From CAWEBF01 sp963807235 (GTDB taxonomy: Bacteria; Acidobacteriota; Vicinamibacteria; Vicinamibacterales; UBA2999): a stretch of 64,000 nt of DNA. Positions 18,618-26,494 of the stretch are shown in pieces (positions within the stretch are counted from its first letter, which is position 1; each line of letters opens with the position of its first letter). The translations under genes and the position numbers were made by a program. The DNA is taken from assembly GCA_963807235.1 (NCBI GenBank), contig CAWEBF010000022.1:1-64000 (forward strand), read 5' to 3'. Below the pieces are notes generated by a model. That model saw nothing but the letters and a program-made list of their open reading frames with translations. It was not told the origin of the DNA and ran no database searches.

Positions 18618-19415
18618 TTACTGCCCCCGGCAATTCCCGCCAGGGCAGCGGTTGTTCTCTTCGCACACGAACTCGTAGAGACCCACCTTCTCCCATTCGG
18701 GGTGGTGGGTCATCTCGAACATCTGCGACCACGGTTGCGTGAAGATCTTCGGGTCGTCGACCGTCAGCTCGTAGCTGATGGTGTTGGCGTCGGTGCGGCG
18801 CATGCGTTCGGTCATCGTCACCGCGTCGCTGTGCATGCGGTACTTCGTGGGGTCCTGGTAGTAGTAGTCGTCGAGCGACCAGCGCTTGAAGTTCTTGTTC
18901 ACGACCACCAGCGTGTCGCCCTCCCAGTGTCCGACCGGATCGCCATGGTAGGTGGGTTCCACGTCCCGGTGCGCGCGCCCGTCCAGTGGAATCAGCCGGG
19001 TCATGCGCATGAACTCGTGGACCATCACCAGCCAGCCAGGCCGCTGAACGATCTGCACCGGATACGGACCGAAGAGATTCGAGGGGAACCCTGACGGCAT
19101 GCAGAAGGCGCGCGGCTCGTCGTGGCGAGGGTCGCCCGTTCGCGGCTCGTAGAAAAGCGCGTCGCCGCCGGGCTTGAAGGGCGCGAACCGCTTGGCATCG
19201 AACACCGTGGCGCCGCGCGCCGGAGATCCGGGCGTGTGCGGCCAGTCCCAGAAGCCGCTGAAATCGGGCTTGCCGTCGGCACCGCGTGGCGCCGGACCGG
19301 CCGGCGCGCCGGGCGCCCCGCCGCGTCCCTGCCCTTCAGCGGGCGGCACGATGGCCAGCAGCGCCGCACCGGCAACGCCAACGACGATGAGCGCGATCCA
19401 GCGTGCGCGTGTCAT
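18618..19415 (-). CDS. exported DUF6152-partner protein, second copy
   Basis: 265 residues with a signal peptide (RWIALIVVGVAGAALLAIV), a Gly/Pro-rich linker, then DGKPDFSGFWDWPHTPGSPA, FCMPSGFPSNLFGPYPVQIV, VGHWEGDTLVVVNKNFKRWS, MRRTDANTISYELTVDDPKI and a Cys-rich end (FVCEENNRCPGGNCRGQ). It matches the 13650 protein block by block but is intact. Three Cys in the tail suggest an exported, disulfide-bonded protein. The start ATG 19415 overlaps the DUF6152 stop (TGATG), so the two are translated together. Function unknown. Confidence 0.75.
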   Translation of the reverse strand: MTRARWIALIVVGVAGAALLAIVPPAEGQGRGGAPGAPAGPAPRGADGKPDFSGFWDWPHTPGSPARGATVFDAKRFAPFKPGGDALFYEPRTGDPRHDEPRAFCMPSGFPSNLFGPYPVQIVQRPGWLVMVHEFMRMTRLIPLDGRAHRDVEPTYHGDPVGHWEGDTLVVVNKNFKRWSLDDYYYQDPTKYRMHSDAVTMTERMRRTDANTISYELTVDDPKIFTQPWSQMFEMTHHPEWEKVGLYEFVCEENNRCPGGNCRGQ

Positions 19416-19822
19416 CACCGGACTCCTTCCGGACGCGCGTCTTCGGGAGACGCCGTGAAGACCTGGCGGCCGTCGGCAAACGTCACCGCACCGCCCGAGG
19501 CGTTGTTCGACCCGTCTCGCGCGCGGAATCCCTGCACCACCACCACGTCGCCGACCTTCATGGCGTTCCGTGAGATGCCCCGGCGCTGGAGCACGCCGGG
19601 GGGCCCGGCCGAGAACGCCCAGTTCACGACGTTGCCGGCGTCGTCCTTCACGTCCACGTAGAACCAGATGTGCGGGTTCTGCCACTCGACCTTCGTGACA
19701 GTGCCGGACACCTTCACCGGCTTGCCGCGATCGTATTCCGCCACGAATGAGTGGTGGGCCAGCGCCGCCGCCGGCATCGTCACGAGGAGAAGCGCCACCA
19801 GCATCCTCAGCATCCACCTCAT
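19415..19822 (-). CDS. DUF6152 exported protein, second copy
   Basis: 135 residues. A signal peptide ends ALA before HHSFVAEYDRGKPVKVSG; TVTKVEWQNPHIWFYVDVKD carries the family signature and MKVGDVVVVQGFRARDGSN matches the C-terminal strand of the 13209 copy. AGGAGG lies just upstream of ATG 19822. The gene leads a two-gene operon with the 18618 partner. Confidence 0.85.
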   Translation of the reverse strand: MRWMLRMLVALLLVTMPAAALAHHSFVAEYDRGKPVKVSGTVTKVEWQNPHIWFYVDVKDDAGNVVNWAFSAGPPGVLQRRGISRNAMKVGDVVVVQGFRARDGSNNASGGAVTFADGRQVFTASPEDARPEGVR

Positions 19823-19861
19823 GTCGAAACCTCCTGCTGTCAGTTCCGTGACCGAATTTCT

Positions 19862-19889
19862 GCCCTTTGCCTTTTGCCCTTTGCCTTTA
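19862..19889. repeat. heptanucleotide repeat, GCCYTTT type (4 units)
   Basis: GCCCTTT, GCCTTTT, GCCCTTT and GCCTTTA run in tandem between the DUF6152 start and the end of the next minus-strand gene, whose stop lies at its edge. Confidence 0.75.
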
Positions 19890-20732
19890 AGGCAACACGC
19901 GAGTATCCGTCAAGAACCGCCTATAGTTCCGGTACGTCTGCGTGACCCGGAGGCGTTGGATGCCCGTCGCGCGGATGACGCTGACCGACTCCACGCGCGC
20001 CGGCAGCAGCAGCGTCTCATCGGGCTCCGAGAACGCGACGGGCTGGTAGCGGATCGTGCTGTCGGCGCGCTCGACGGTCACGTGCAGGCCCCAGCCACCC
20101 TTCTGCAGCTCGCGCGGGACGCGGACGTCGGTCACCGCCACGATGCTCTCGTCCAGGCGCAGCACGGCGTGCGTATCGCGGTCCACCCACACGCGTCCCC
20201 GCGTCCGCCCAGGCATGTCGATGTGGATGCAGTCTCTCGTCCCCGAGACGGTCGACTCTTCACGGGTGGCGGGGCGATAGTCGAGCACCACAGCCGGGCG
20301 GCCTCCAACCTTGTCGATCCTCGACTCTCGAAAGTGAAACCGGGCTCTGCGTTCTCTCAGCAGGAAGGCCAGCGGCTCCGGCGAAATGCCCTTCGGATCC
20401 AGGCACTCGGGTTCGCGGTCCGCTTTGGGCGGCCGGCGGCCGACTCGAACGAGCTGCCGGACGACGGAGGCCGGCGTCTCGTCCTCGGGATTCCACTCGA
20501 CGCGAATCTCGTACTCGAGGCGTCGCCCCGGACCGTCCGGCGTCAGGTCCGGCCGCAGGTGCTCGAGCGTCACGGTTTCATCGGCGATGAGGCTCTGCGC
20601 GCGCCCGTAGTAGCCCTCGACGTAAGCCGTGACGCCCTCCAGGCGCGAGGGTCGCTCGACTTGCGCCAGCCCGTGCGCCGACAGCGCCCCAAGGCACGCT
20701 GCGCTCACGATCCACACCCGGTCGGCCCGCAT
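19887..20732 (-). CDS. exported hypothetical protein
   Basis: 281 residues. A signal peptide (RVWIVSAACLGALSAHGLA) is followed by a helix (VTAYVEGYYGRAQSLIADET) and a long beta-rich region: RRLEYEIRVEWNPEDE, RARFHFRESRIDKVGGRPAV, GRVWVDRDTHAVLRLDESIV and PARVESVSVIRATGIQRLRV. The pattern resembles outer-membrane lipoprotein-sorting-like folds that clamp hydrophobic ligands, but this is only a shape resemblance and I do not recognise the family. TAAGGT stands 9 nt before ATG 20732, consistent with leaderless transcription. Confidence 0.7.
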   Translation of the reverse strand: MRADRVWIVSAACLGALSAHGLAQVERPSRLEGVTAYVEGYYGRAQSLIADETVTLEHLRPDLTPDGPGRRLEYEIRVEWNPEDETPASVVRQLVRVGRRPPKADREPECLDPKGISPEPLAFLLRERRARFHFRESRIDKVGGRPAVVLDYRPATREESTVSGTRDCIHIDMPGRTRGRVWVDRDTHAVLRLDESIVAVTDVRVPRELQKGGWGLHVTVERADSTIRYQPVAFSEPDETLLLPARVESVSVIRATGIQRLRVTQTYRNYRRFLTDTRVLP

Positions 20733-20784
20733 GCGTGTGCTACCTTACCTTTTCTCGGGCTGACCGAGGAGGGGATCGCGACAC

Positions 20785-21546
20785 GTGCGAGCTTGGCGTC
20801 AGATGGTCATCGCGGGAGCAGCAATCTGCGCGTCTTTCGCCGCGTTCGCTCAGGCACCGGCCGGGGGCCAGGCGGCTCCGGCTGGTCAGCCGCAGCAGGG
20901 CGCGGCACCGCAAGGCCGGGGAGCGGCGGGGCGCGGCGCCCCCGCGCAGAATCCGACCACTTTCTTCATCACCAGCGTGGGCAAGGGCGACGGCGCCAAC
21001 TACGGAGGGCTGGCGGGAGCCGACGCCTACTGCGCGCAGCTGGCCCAGGCCGCCAACCTGCCGGCTCAGCCGGGGCGGACCTGGCGCGCGTATTTGAGCG
21101 CGGCGGCCGCCAACGGCCAGCCATCGGTGAACGCCCGCGACCGAATCGGCGCCGGGCCGTGGCACAACGCGCGCGGCACACTGATCGCGTCCAATGTGGC
21201 CGACCTGCACGGTGACGTGCAGCGCGACCGCAACGCCATCAACAAGCAGCAGGCACTGAGCGAAAAGGGGCAGCCGATTGCCGGCGCCGGCGACACGCCC
21301 AACCAGCACGACATCCTGACGGGCTCCGACTCGCACGGGCGCGCCATCGCCGGTGAGATGGACACGACGTGCGGCAGCTACACGCGGAACACGGACGGCA
21401 GCGGCAGCGTGATGGTCGGGCACCACGACCGGACCGGAGGGGGCAACACGTCGTGGAATTCCGCGCATGGATCGCGCGGCTGCAGCCAGCCGAATCTGGT
21501 GGCCACCGGCGGAGCGGGGTTGCTCTATTGCTTTGCGGCGAACTGA
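20785..21546 (+). CDS. exported lectin-like (DUF1554-like) protein
   Basis: 253 residues from GTG 20785, with a signal peptide and a Gln/Gly/Pro/Ala-rich linker to residue 55. The folded part starts TTFFITSVGKGDGANYGGLA, continues GADAYCAQLAQAANLPA and WRAYLSAAAANGQ, and ends SRGCSQPNLVATGGAGLLYCF. The Asp-x-x-Cys near the start and the paired Cys at the end match small C-type-lectin-like domains known from Leptospira and environmental bacteria, which are surface-exposed. The ligand is unknown. It is a single intact gene. Confidence 0.65.
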   Translation: MRAWRQMVIAGAAICASFAAFAQAPAGGQAAPAGQPQQGAAPQGRGAAGRGAPAQNPTTFFITSVGKGDGANYGGLAGADAYCAQLAQAANLPAQPGRTWRAYLSAAAANGQPSVNARDRIGAGPWHNARGTLIASNVADLHGDVQRDRNAINKQQALSEKGQPIAGAGDTPNQHDILTGSDSHGRAIAGEMDTTCGSYTRNTDGSGSVMVGHHDRTGGGNTSWNSAHGSRGCSQPNLVATGGAGLLYCFAAN

Positions 21547-21588
21547 CAGGCGTGCGAAGCGGGCTGAAAGAAACCGGGCTGAAAGAGA

Positions 21589-21816
21589 CTAGGTCTGTTC
21601 CTCGGTCGGTTCCACGTCCTCGATTTGCCACTCGGCCAGCGGCTGGGGGCCCAGCTTGATGCCCGCGAGATCCGGATCCTCGCCGGGCAGGCGCGGACCG
21701 GATGTCTGCTTCCGTTCCTTCGCATCGCGCCGGCGGGCTTCCTTTTCCTGCCGCCGTTCGACGAGTGCCTTTTCCCGGTTCCGTTTGGCCGCGGTGGGCC
21801 GTGCATTCGGGGCCAT
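21589..21816 (-). CDS. small charged hypothetical protein
   Basis: 75 residues, strongly basic in the first half (AAKRNREKALVERRQEKEAR and RRRDAKERKQ, probably one helix) and acidic at the end (AEWQIEDVEPTEEQT). Small proteins of this composition recur in soil-bacterial genomes without assigned function. It converges with the 20785 gene. Confidence 0.5.
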   Translation of the reverse strand: MAPNARPTAAKRNREKALVERRQEKEARRRDAKERKQTSGPRLPGEDPDLAGIKLGPQPLAEWQIEDVEPTEEQT

Positions 21817-21909
21817 AGTTCGCTGTCCTCACCCGGTCGCCCCTCTGGCGATCGGATGTTCAGGATACATTAGATCGTCAGATCGTCGCGACTAGGAGGG
21901 ACGGGACGA

Positions 21910-24040
21910 GTGCTGGACCTACCGGATCGAATTCATCGCCTCGGCGAACTGGCCGGCGACCTCTGGTGGAGTTGGAATCCGGACGCGCGCAACGTCTTCA
22001 GGCGGCTCGATTACCCCCTGTGGCGGCTGACAGCGCACAACCCGGTGAAGATGCTGGCGCTCCTGCCAAGCGAGTCGCTGGCCCGCGCGCTCGCCAATTC
22101 CAGGTGGCTGGGGTGGTACGACAGGGCCGTCGCGGGCCTGGACGCCGCTCGTCAGTCTCAGGCTACGTGGTGGGCGAAGGAGCATCCCGGATCTCGAGGG
22201 CACGATCGCCTATTTCTCGGCGGAGTTCGCCGTGCACCAGTCGCTGCCCATTTACGCCGGGGGCCTCGGCGTACTGGCCGGCGACCACTGCAAGGAGGCC
22301 AGCGACCTGGGCGTGCCCCTGGTCGGCGTGGGCTTCATGTATCCGCAGGGCTACTTCCACCAGACCTTTACCGCCGACGGCTGGCAAGACGAGCGCTACG
22401 AGCGCCTGAACTGGGCGGACGCGCCGGTGGAACCAGCGCTGGGGACCGACGGCCACCCGTGCATCACGGCGGTGCCGTTGGGCGACCGCACGGTGATGGC
22501 GTCGGTGTGGCGCGTGCGCGTGGGCCGCGTGCAGCTGTTCCTCCTGGACACGGACCTCGAGGAGAACGCGACCGACGACCGGGAACTCTCCGCGCGGCTC
22601 TACGGCGGCGGGCGCGACGTCCGCCTGCAGCAGGAGATCGTGCTGGGCATCGGGGGCGTGCGCGCGCTGAAGCAGCTCGGGTATCAGCCCTCGCTCTACC
22701 ATCTCAACGAAGGCCACGCCGCGTTCGTGGTGCTGCAGCGCGTGCACGACCTCTGCGATCAGGGGCTGGACTTCGAGGCCGCGATGAACGAGGTGCGGCG
22801 GACCACGGCCTTCACCACGCACACGCCCGTGGCTGCCGGCCACGACGCGTTCGAGTTCGAGAAGGTGGAGACAAACCTTGCGGGCTTGTGGGGGAATCTG
22901 GGGCCGAGCCGGGAGAAGTTCCTCGAGCTCGCCCACTTCGACCGCGGCGAGGGACCGCAGTTCAACATGACGGCGCTGGCTCTCCGGTCCGCCGGCTCCG
23001 TGAACGGCGTCAGCCAGCTGCACGGCGAAGTGACCAAGCAGATGTGGCGGTCGATCTGGCCCGAAAAGCCCGCCGACAAGCTGCCGGTCAGGTTCGTCAC
23101 CAACGGCGTCCACGTGCCGACGTGGCTGTCGGCGGACATGTTCCGGCTGCTGGAGAAGTACCTGGGCGACGGCTGGATGGATCGTCACGACGATCCGGCG
23201 GTGTGCGATCGCGTGCTGAGCATCCCGGACGAGGAGTTGTGGGCCACCAGGGGCGCGCTGCGCGGCTTCCTGTTCCAGTTCGTGCGCGAACGCGCGCGAC
23301 AGCGATGGACCACCGAGGGCGGCGCCGCGTCGCGCGTGGTGGCGGCCGGCACGATGTTCGACCAGGCCACGCTGACCATCGGGTTCGCCCGCCGGTTCAC
23401 CAGCTACAAGCGCCCCGAGCTGCTGTTCTTCGACCCGGACCGCCTGGCCAAAATCGTCAACGCGTGGGGGCGCCCGGTGCAGTTCCTGTTCGCCGGCAAG
23501 GCGCATCCCGCGGACAACGACGGCAAGCACCACCTCCAGCACATCTACAACCATGCCCTCGATCCGAAGTTCGGGGGACGCATCGCCGTGGTGGACGACT
23601 ACGACCTCCACGTCTCGCACTTCCTGGTCCAGGGTTGCGACGTGTGGATGAACAACCCTCGCAAGCCGCTCGAGGCCAGCGGCACGAGCGGGATGAAGGC
23701 CGCGATCAACGGCACGCCACATATGTCGATCGGCGACGGCTGGTGGGCCGAAGGATTCACCGGCGAGAACGGCTGGCTGATCGAAGGCGAGTCCCACCCG
23801 GGCGACGACCACGCCCAGGACAAGGCGGACGCCCAGGCGCTCTACACGCTGATCGAGCAGCAGGTCGTGCCGGCCTTCTACGACCGCGACGCCGCGGGCG
23901 TTCCGCACCGTTGGCTGCAGGTGGTCAAGGAGTCCATCCGGACGGTGCTGCCGAGATTCAGCGCCCGCCGGATGGTCAAGGAGTACGCGCGCGAGATGTA
24001 CGGCCCGGCCCTGCAATCGTCGGTCGGCGCCAGCCGCTAG
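21910..24040 (+). CDS. glgP: alpha-glucan (glycogen/maltodextrin) phosphorylase, one frameshift
   Basis: A GT35 phosphorylase of the short bacterial type that begins with a DUF3417 domain (LAGDLWWSWNPDARNVFRRL). Catalytic-domain blocks include IAYFSAEFAVHQSLPIYAGG, GVLAGDHCKEASDLG, LNEGHAAFVVLQR, TTHTPVAAGHDAF, FVTNGVHVPTW, FARRFTSYKRPELLF and the pyridoxal-phosphate region EASGTSGMKAAING. It releases glucose-1-phosphate from storage glucan in the cytoplasm. The first 90 residues are in another frame: removing one extra C/G near 22190 joins KEHP to DLEGTIAYFSAEF. Start GTG 21910 follows AGGAGGG. A strong hairpin follows the stop. Confidence 0.9.
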
Positions 24041-24042
24041 GC

Positions 24043-24079
24043 TTGCCCTCCGACGCGCCGCAGGCGCGACGGAGGGCAA
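24043..24079 (+). terminator. hairpin after glgP
   Basis: TTGCCCTCCG-A-CGCGCC and GGCGCG-A-CGGAGGGCAA pair over 17 positions with one A-A mismatch and a GCA loop. No T-run follows, but it is the only strong structure before the next promoter. Confidence 0.55.
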
Positions 24080-24145
24080 ATCGTCGAGCTCGTCCTCGTG
24101 CGGCGCCTGCCGGCCAGGTCGAAACTACCGCCTTGGCTGGTTCGA

Positions 24146-24151
24146 TATACT
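24146..24151 (+). promoter_or_regulatory. -10 box of the 24160 gene
   Basis: TATACT ends 8 nt before ATG 24160 with no ribosome-binding site in between, which suggests a leaderless mRNA. Confidence 0.45.
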
Positions 24152-24159
24152 TGCGATCC

Positions 24160-24621
24160 ATGCCTCGAAAGTCCAATGTCGCCAAGGCCAAGTGCGCGCT
24201 CTGCGGCGCCACGGAGGTTTCGGAGCCCCGCGGCGAGGAGCGCTACTGCCGCGACTGCTGGGAGAAGAAGATCGCCGTCGAGGAGATCGTCGCGCGTGAG
24301 TTCGCCCTGAAGCGCTACATCCGCGCCCACAGCGCAGAGAAATATCTCGTCTATCACTCGACGCTGAAGCGGCCGTGCGGCCAGATCATCGTGGTGGACG
24401 ACGGCTACGACCTGTTCCTGACGATGGTGCTCTACCCCACTTTCGCCTGGGACGAAGCGGCCTACCACCTCGAAGGCGACCCCGAAGGCCGCACGTTTTC
24501 CGAGGTCCTGGTCGACGTGGTGGCCACCGAGATCATCGAACCCTGGGGCGGCGGCAAATGGCACCTGGAGGTCTTCCACGCGGCCAATCCGGAGCCGGAA
24601 GACTGGAACGGAGAAATGTAG
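24160..24621 (+). CDS. conserved hypothetical protein with N-terminal zinc ribbon
   Basis: 153 residues. The first 35 form a treble-clef-like zinc site: CALCG then YCRDCW, 17 residues apart. A helical segment (EEIVAREFALKRYIRAHSAE) follows, then a compact alpha/beta part with LKRPCGQIIVVDDGYDLFLT and VLVDVVATEIIEPWGG. I do not recognise the family and cannot assign a role. It is transcribed on its own between glgP and the 24690 gene. Confidence 0.65.
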   Translation: MPRKSNVAKAKCALCGATEVSEPRGEERYCRDCWEKKIAVEEIVAREFALKRYIRAHSAEKYLVYHSTLKRPCGQIIVVDDGYDLFLTMVLYPTFAWDEAAYHLEGDPEGRTFSEVLVDVVATEIIEPWGGGKWHLEVFHAANPEPEDWNGEM

Positions 24622-24631
24622 ATCGGATCGG

Positions 24632-24637
24632 TATAAT
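24632..24637 (+). promoter_or_regulatory. -10 box of the 24690 gene
   Basis: A perfect TATAAT 52 nt upstream of ATG 24690, giving a normal leader of about 45 nt. No clear -35. Confidence 0.45.
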
Positions 24638-24689
24638 GCGGGCTGTACGACGTATGCCGGTTCAAGCTCCCCCCTGACTGGAGACTGTG

Positions 24690-25121
24690 ATGACTCGTGG
24701 CACTCGCATGGCAGTGGCCCTTACCGGTGCGGTTCTCCTGTCGAACGGCGCGTTTGCGCGCGCCCAAACGCCGGCAGCCGCCGGCGGCACCAAGCTGATC
24801 TCACCGGTGCGTGGCCAGGCGGAGATCGGATATCTGACGCCCGTCTCCAAGCGCGAAGGCACCATGGTCGTGACGACCATCAAGATCAAGAACATGGCGG
24901 CCGCGCCCATCGCCGGGCTGAAGGTGGACGAGTTCTGGTACGACAAGGCCGGTGAGCCGGTGACAGGCGCCCAGCCGTTCCGCTATCGCAAGCCGCTCAT
25001 GCCGGGCGAGGTGATCGATGTGGTGCTGCGCGTGCCGACGAACCCGAGGATGAGCAGCAACCAGTACAAATTCGAGCACGCAAACGGGACGATAAAAGCG
25101 ACTCGCCTGCCGAAACTCTAG
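24690..25121 (+). CDS. exported hypothetical protein, Ig-like (FxLYD-type) fold
   Basis: About 143 residues. A signal peptide (MAVALTGAVLLSNGAFARA) leads to a single beta-sandwich: ISPVRGQAEIGYLTPVSKRE, TMVVTTIKIKNMAAAPIAGL, KVDEFWYDKAGEPVTG and MPGEVIDVVLRVPTNPRM. The alternating pattern with 'KNMAAAPIAGLKVDEFWYD' resembles FxLYD-like periplasmic domains. ATG 24690 is preferred over GTG 24687 because GGAG sits 6-9 nt upstream. The last 35 bases form one arm of the inverted repeat in the dispersed element that follows. Confidence 0.65.
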   Translation: MTRGTRMAVALTGAVLLSNGAFARAQTPAAAGGTKLISPVRGQAEIGYLTPVSKREGTMVVTTIKIKNMAAAPIAGLKVDEFWYDKAGEPVTGAQPFRYRKPLMPGEVIDVVLRVPTNPRMSSNQYKFEHANGTIKATRLPKL

Positions 25122-25193
25122 CTCGTCGCCTTTATCGTCCGGGCAGTATCTTTTGGCGCCGCGTCGCGGCGCGGGGGCCGGCTACGCCGGCCC
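25087..25193 (-). repeat. dispersed two-hairpin element, copy A
   Basis: Read on the minus strand: a GGGCCGGC/GCCGGCCC hairpin (25193-25175), then GCGCCGC-GAC-GCGGCGC (25172-25156), the core CAAAAGATACTGC (25155-25143), and a long hairpin. That hairpin's near arm is 25140-25122 and its far arm 25105-25087, matching at 15 of 19 positions. The far arm is the 3' coding end of the 24690 gene. Copies B (29943) and C (42655) have the same order and core. Here it lies between convergent genes and could also act as a bidirectional terminator. Confidence 0.7.
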
Positions 25194-25208
25194 TTCGATT
25201 GTACCGCC

Positions 25209-25236
25209 GGAGCCCGGGGCCTGGAGCCTGGAGCCT
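25209..25236. repeat. heptanucleotide repeat, GGAGCCY type (4 units)
   Basis: GGAGCCC, GGGGCCT, GGAGCCT, GGAGCCT in tandem immediately downstream of copy A and at the end of gltS. Confidence 0.8.
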
Positions 25237-25238
25237 GC

Positions 25239-26454
25239 TTATCGCAACAAGTTAATCGCTGCGGTAATGACCAACGCGTTCACGAAATCGATCCCGAACG
25301 CGCCGACGAGCGGCACCACCAGGTACGCCTTCGGCGCCGGACCGTAGCGCTCCACCAACGCCCCCATGTTGGCCACGGCGTTGGCGGTCGTGCCCAGCAT
25401 GAACCCGCAGAAGCCACTCGACATCACGGCGGCGTCGTAGTCGCGGCCCATCAACCGCGGCACCACGAAGAGGGATAACGCGGCCACGAGTCCGACCTGA
25501 AACGCCAGGATGATCAGCAGCGGGAGCACGGCGCCCGCCAGCTGCCACAAGCGAAGGGTCATCAGGGCCATGACCAGGAAGATCGACAGCGACACCGTGC
25601 CCAGGTCGTCGATCGCGCGCTGGGACATGCCCACGACGCCAAGCGCGTCGTCGGCGTTGCGGATGATCGCGGCCACGACCATCGCGCCGATGTAGGCCGG
25701 CAGCGTCCAGCCGAGCGCTGCGAACCCGGAGCTGACCCACGCGCCCAGGCCCACCGCCGTCAGCATCACCACCAGATGCTTCAGGAGCGCGTAGGCTTCC
25801 ACATCCTCGCCCACCGGCGGGGCGAGCGTGGGCGCCTTGACCTGCGCCTCGGCCAGCTGTTCAAGCGGCACGCCGGCCTCACGCGGCGTGCGTACGCCGT
25901 TACGACCAAGCAGGTGCGTGCCGATTGGCCCGCCCAGGAGGCCACCCGACACAATCCCGACCATGGCCGCCGACACCGCCAGCGTGGCTGCGCCGGGCAC
26001 GCCGGCGCTCTCGAAGAGCGGCGCGAACGCCAACCCGGTCGCCGGGCCGCCCGTCAGCGTGACCGAGCCGGCCAGCACCCCGAACAGCGGGTGCTCGCCG
26101 AGCGCCATCGCCACCAGCGGCGCCGACCACGTTCTGCAGCACCGCGGCCACTGACGCCAGCACCATCATCGCCGCCACCAGCGGACCGCCGCGGCGCAAC
26201 AGGCGCACGCTCGCGCCGAAGCCCACCGACGCGAAGAAGATGTTCTGGAGCGGCGTCTGCAGCGTCGTGTCGAAGGCCAGCGGCTCGCGGCCGGTGGTAT
26301 AAAGCAGCGCCAGGATGGCCGCAACGGGCAGGCCGCCGACTACGGGCGCCGGAATGTTGTAGCGGCTGAGAACCGGAATACGCCGCTTCAGCCAGTACCC
26401 GGCAAACAACACCAGGCCTGCGAACGCGACAGTCTGAACCAGGTCGAGCGTCAC
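25239..26454 (-). CDS. gltS: sodium/glutamate symporter GltS, one frameshift
   Basis: An ESS-family Na+/glutamate symporter. Halves: VTLDLVQTVAFAGLVLFAGY, LSRYNIPAPVVGGL (the family PAPVVGG motif) and NIFFASVGFGASVRLL; then, in the next frame, GSVTLTGGPATGLAFAPLFE, VSAAMVGIVSGGLLGGPIGT, SGFCGFMLGTTANAVANMGA and DFVNALVITAAINLL. The GGPAT and GTTANA loops are the paired reentrant substrate-binding loops. The protein imports glutamate with sodium through the inner membrane. One extra base near 26130 separates VLQNVVG from PLVAMALGEH. GTG 26454 is the natural start. The neighbouring heptamer repeats lie outside both ends. Confidence 0.88.
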
Positions 26455-26460
26455 TCGTTT

Positions 26461-26490
26461 GGCCTTTAGCCTTTGAGCCTTGGCCTTGGC
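26461..26490. repeat. degenerate heptanucleotide repeat, GCCTTTR type
   Basis: GCC words recur at spacings 7, 8 and 6 (GCCTTTA, GCCTTTGA, GCCTTG, GCCTTG) between gltS and the VWFA gene. This is a looser version of the 19862 array. Confidence 0.5.
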
Positions 26491-26494
26491 GAGC

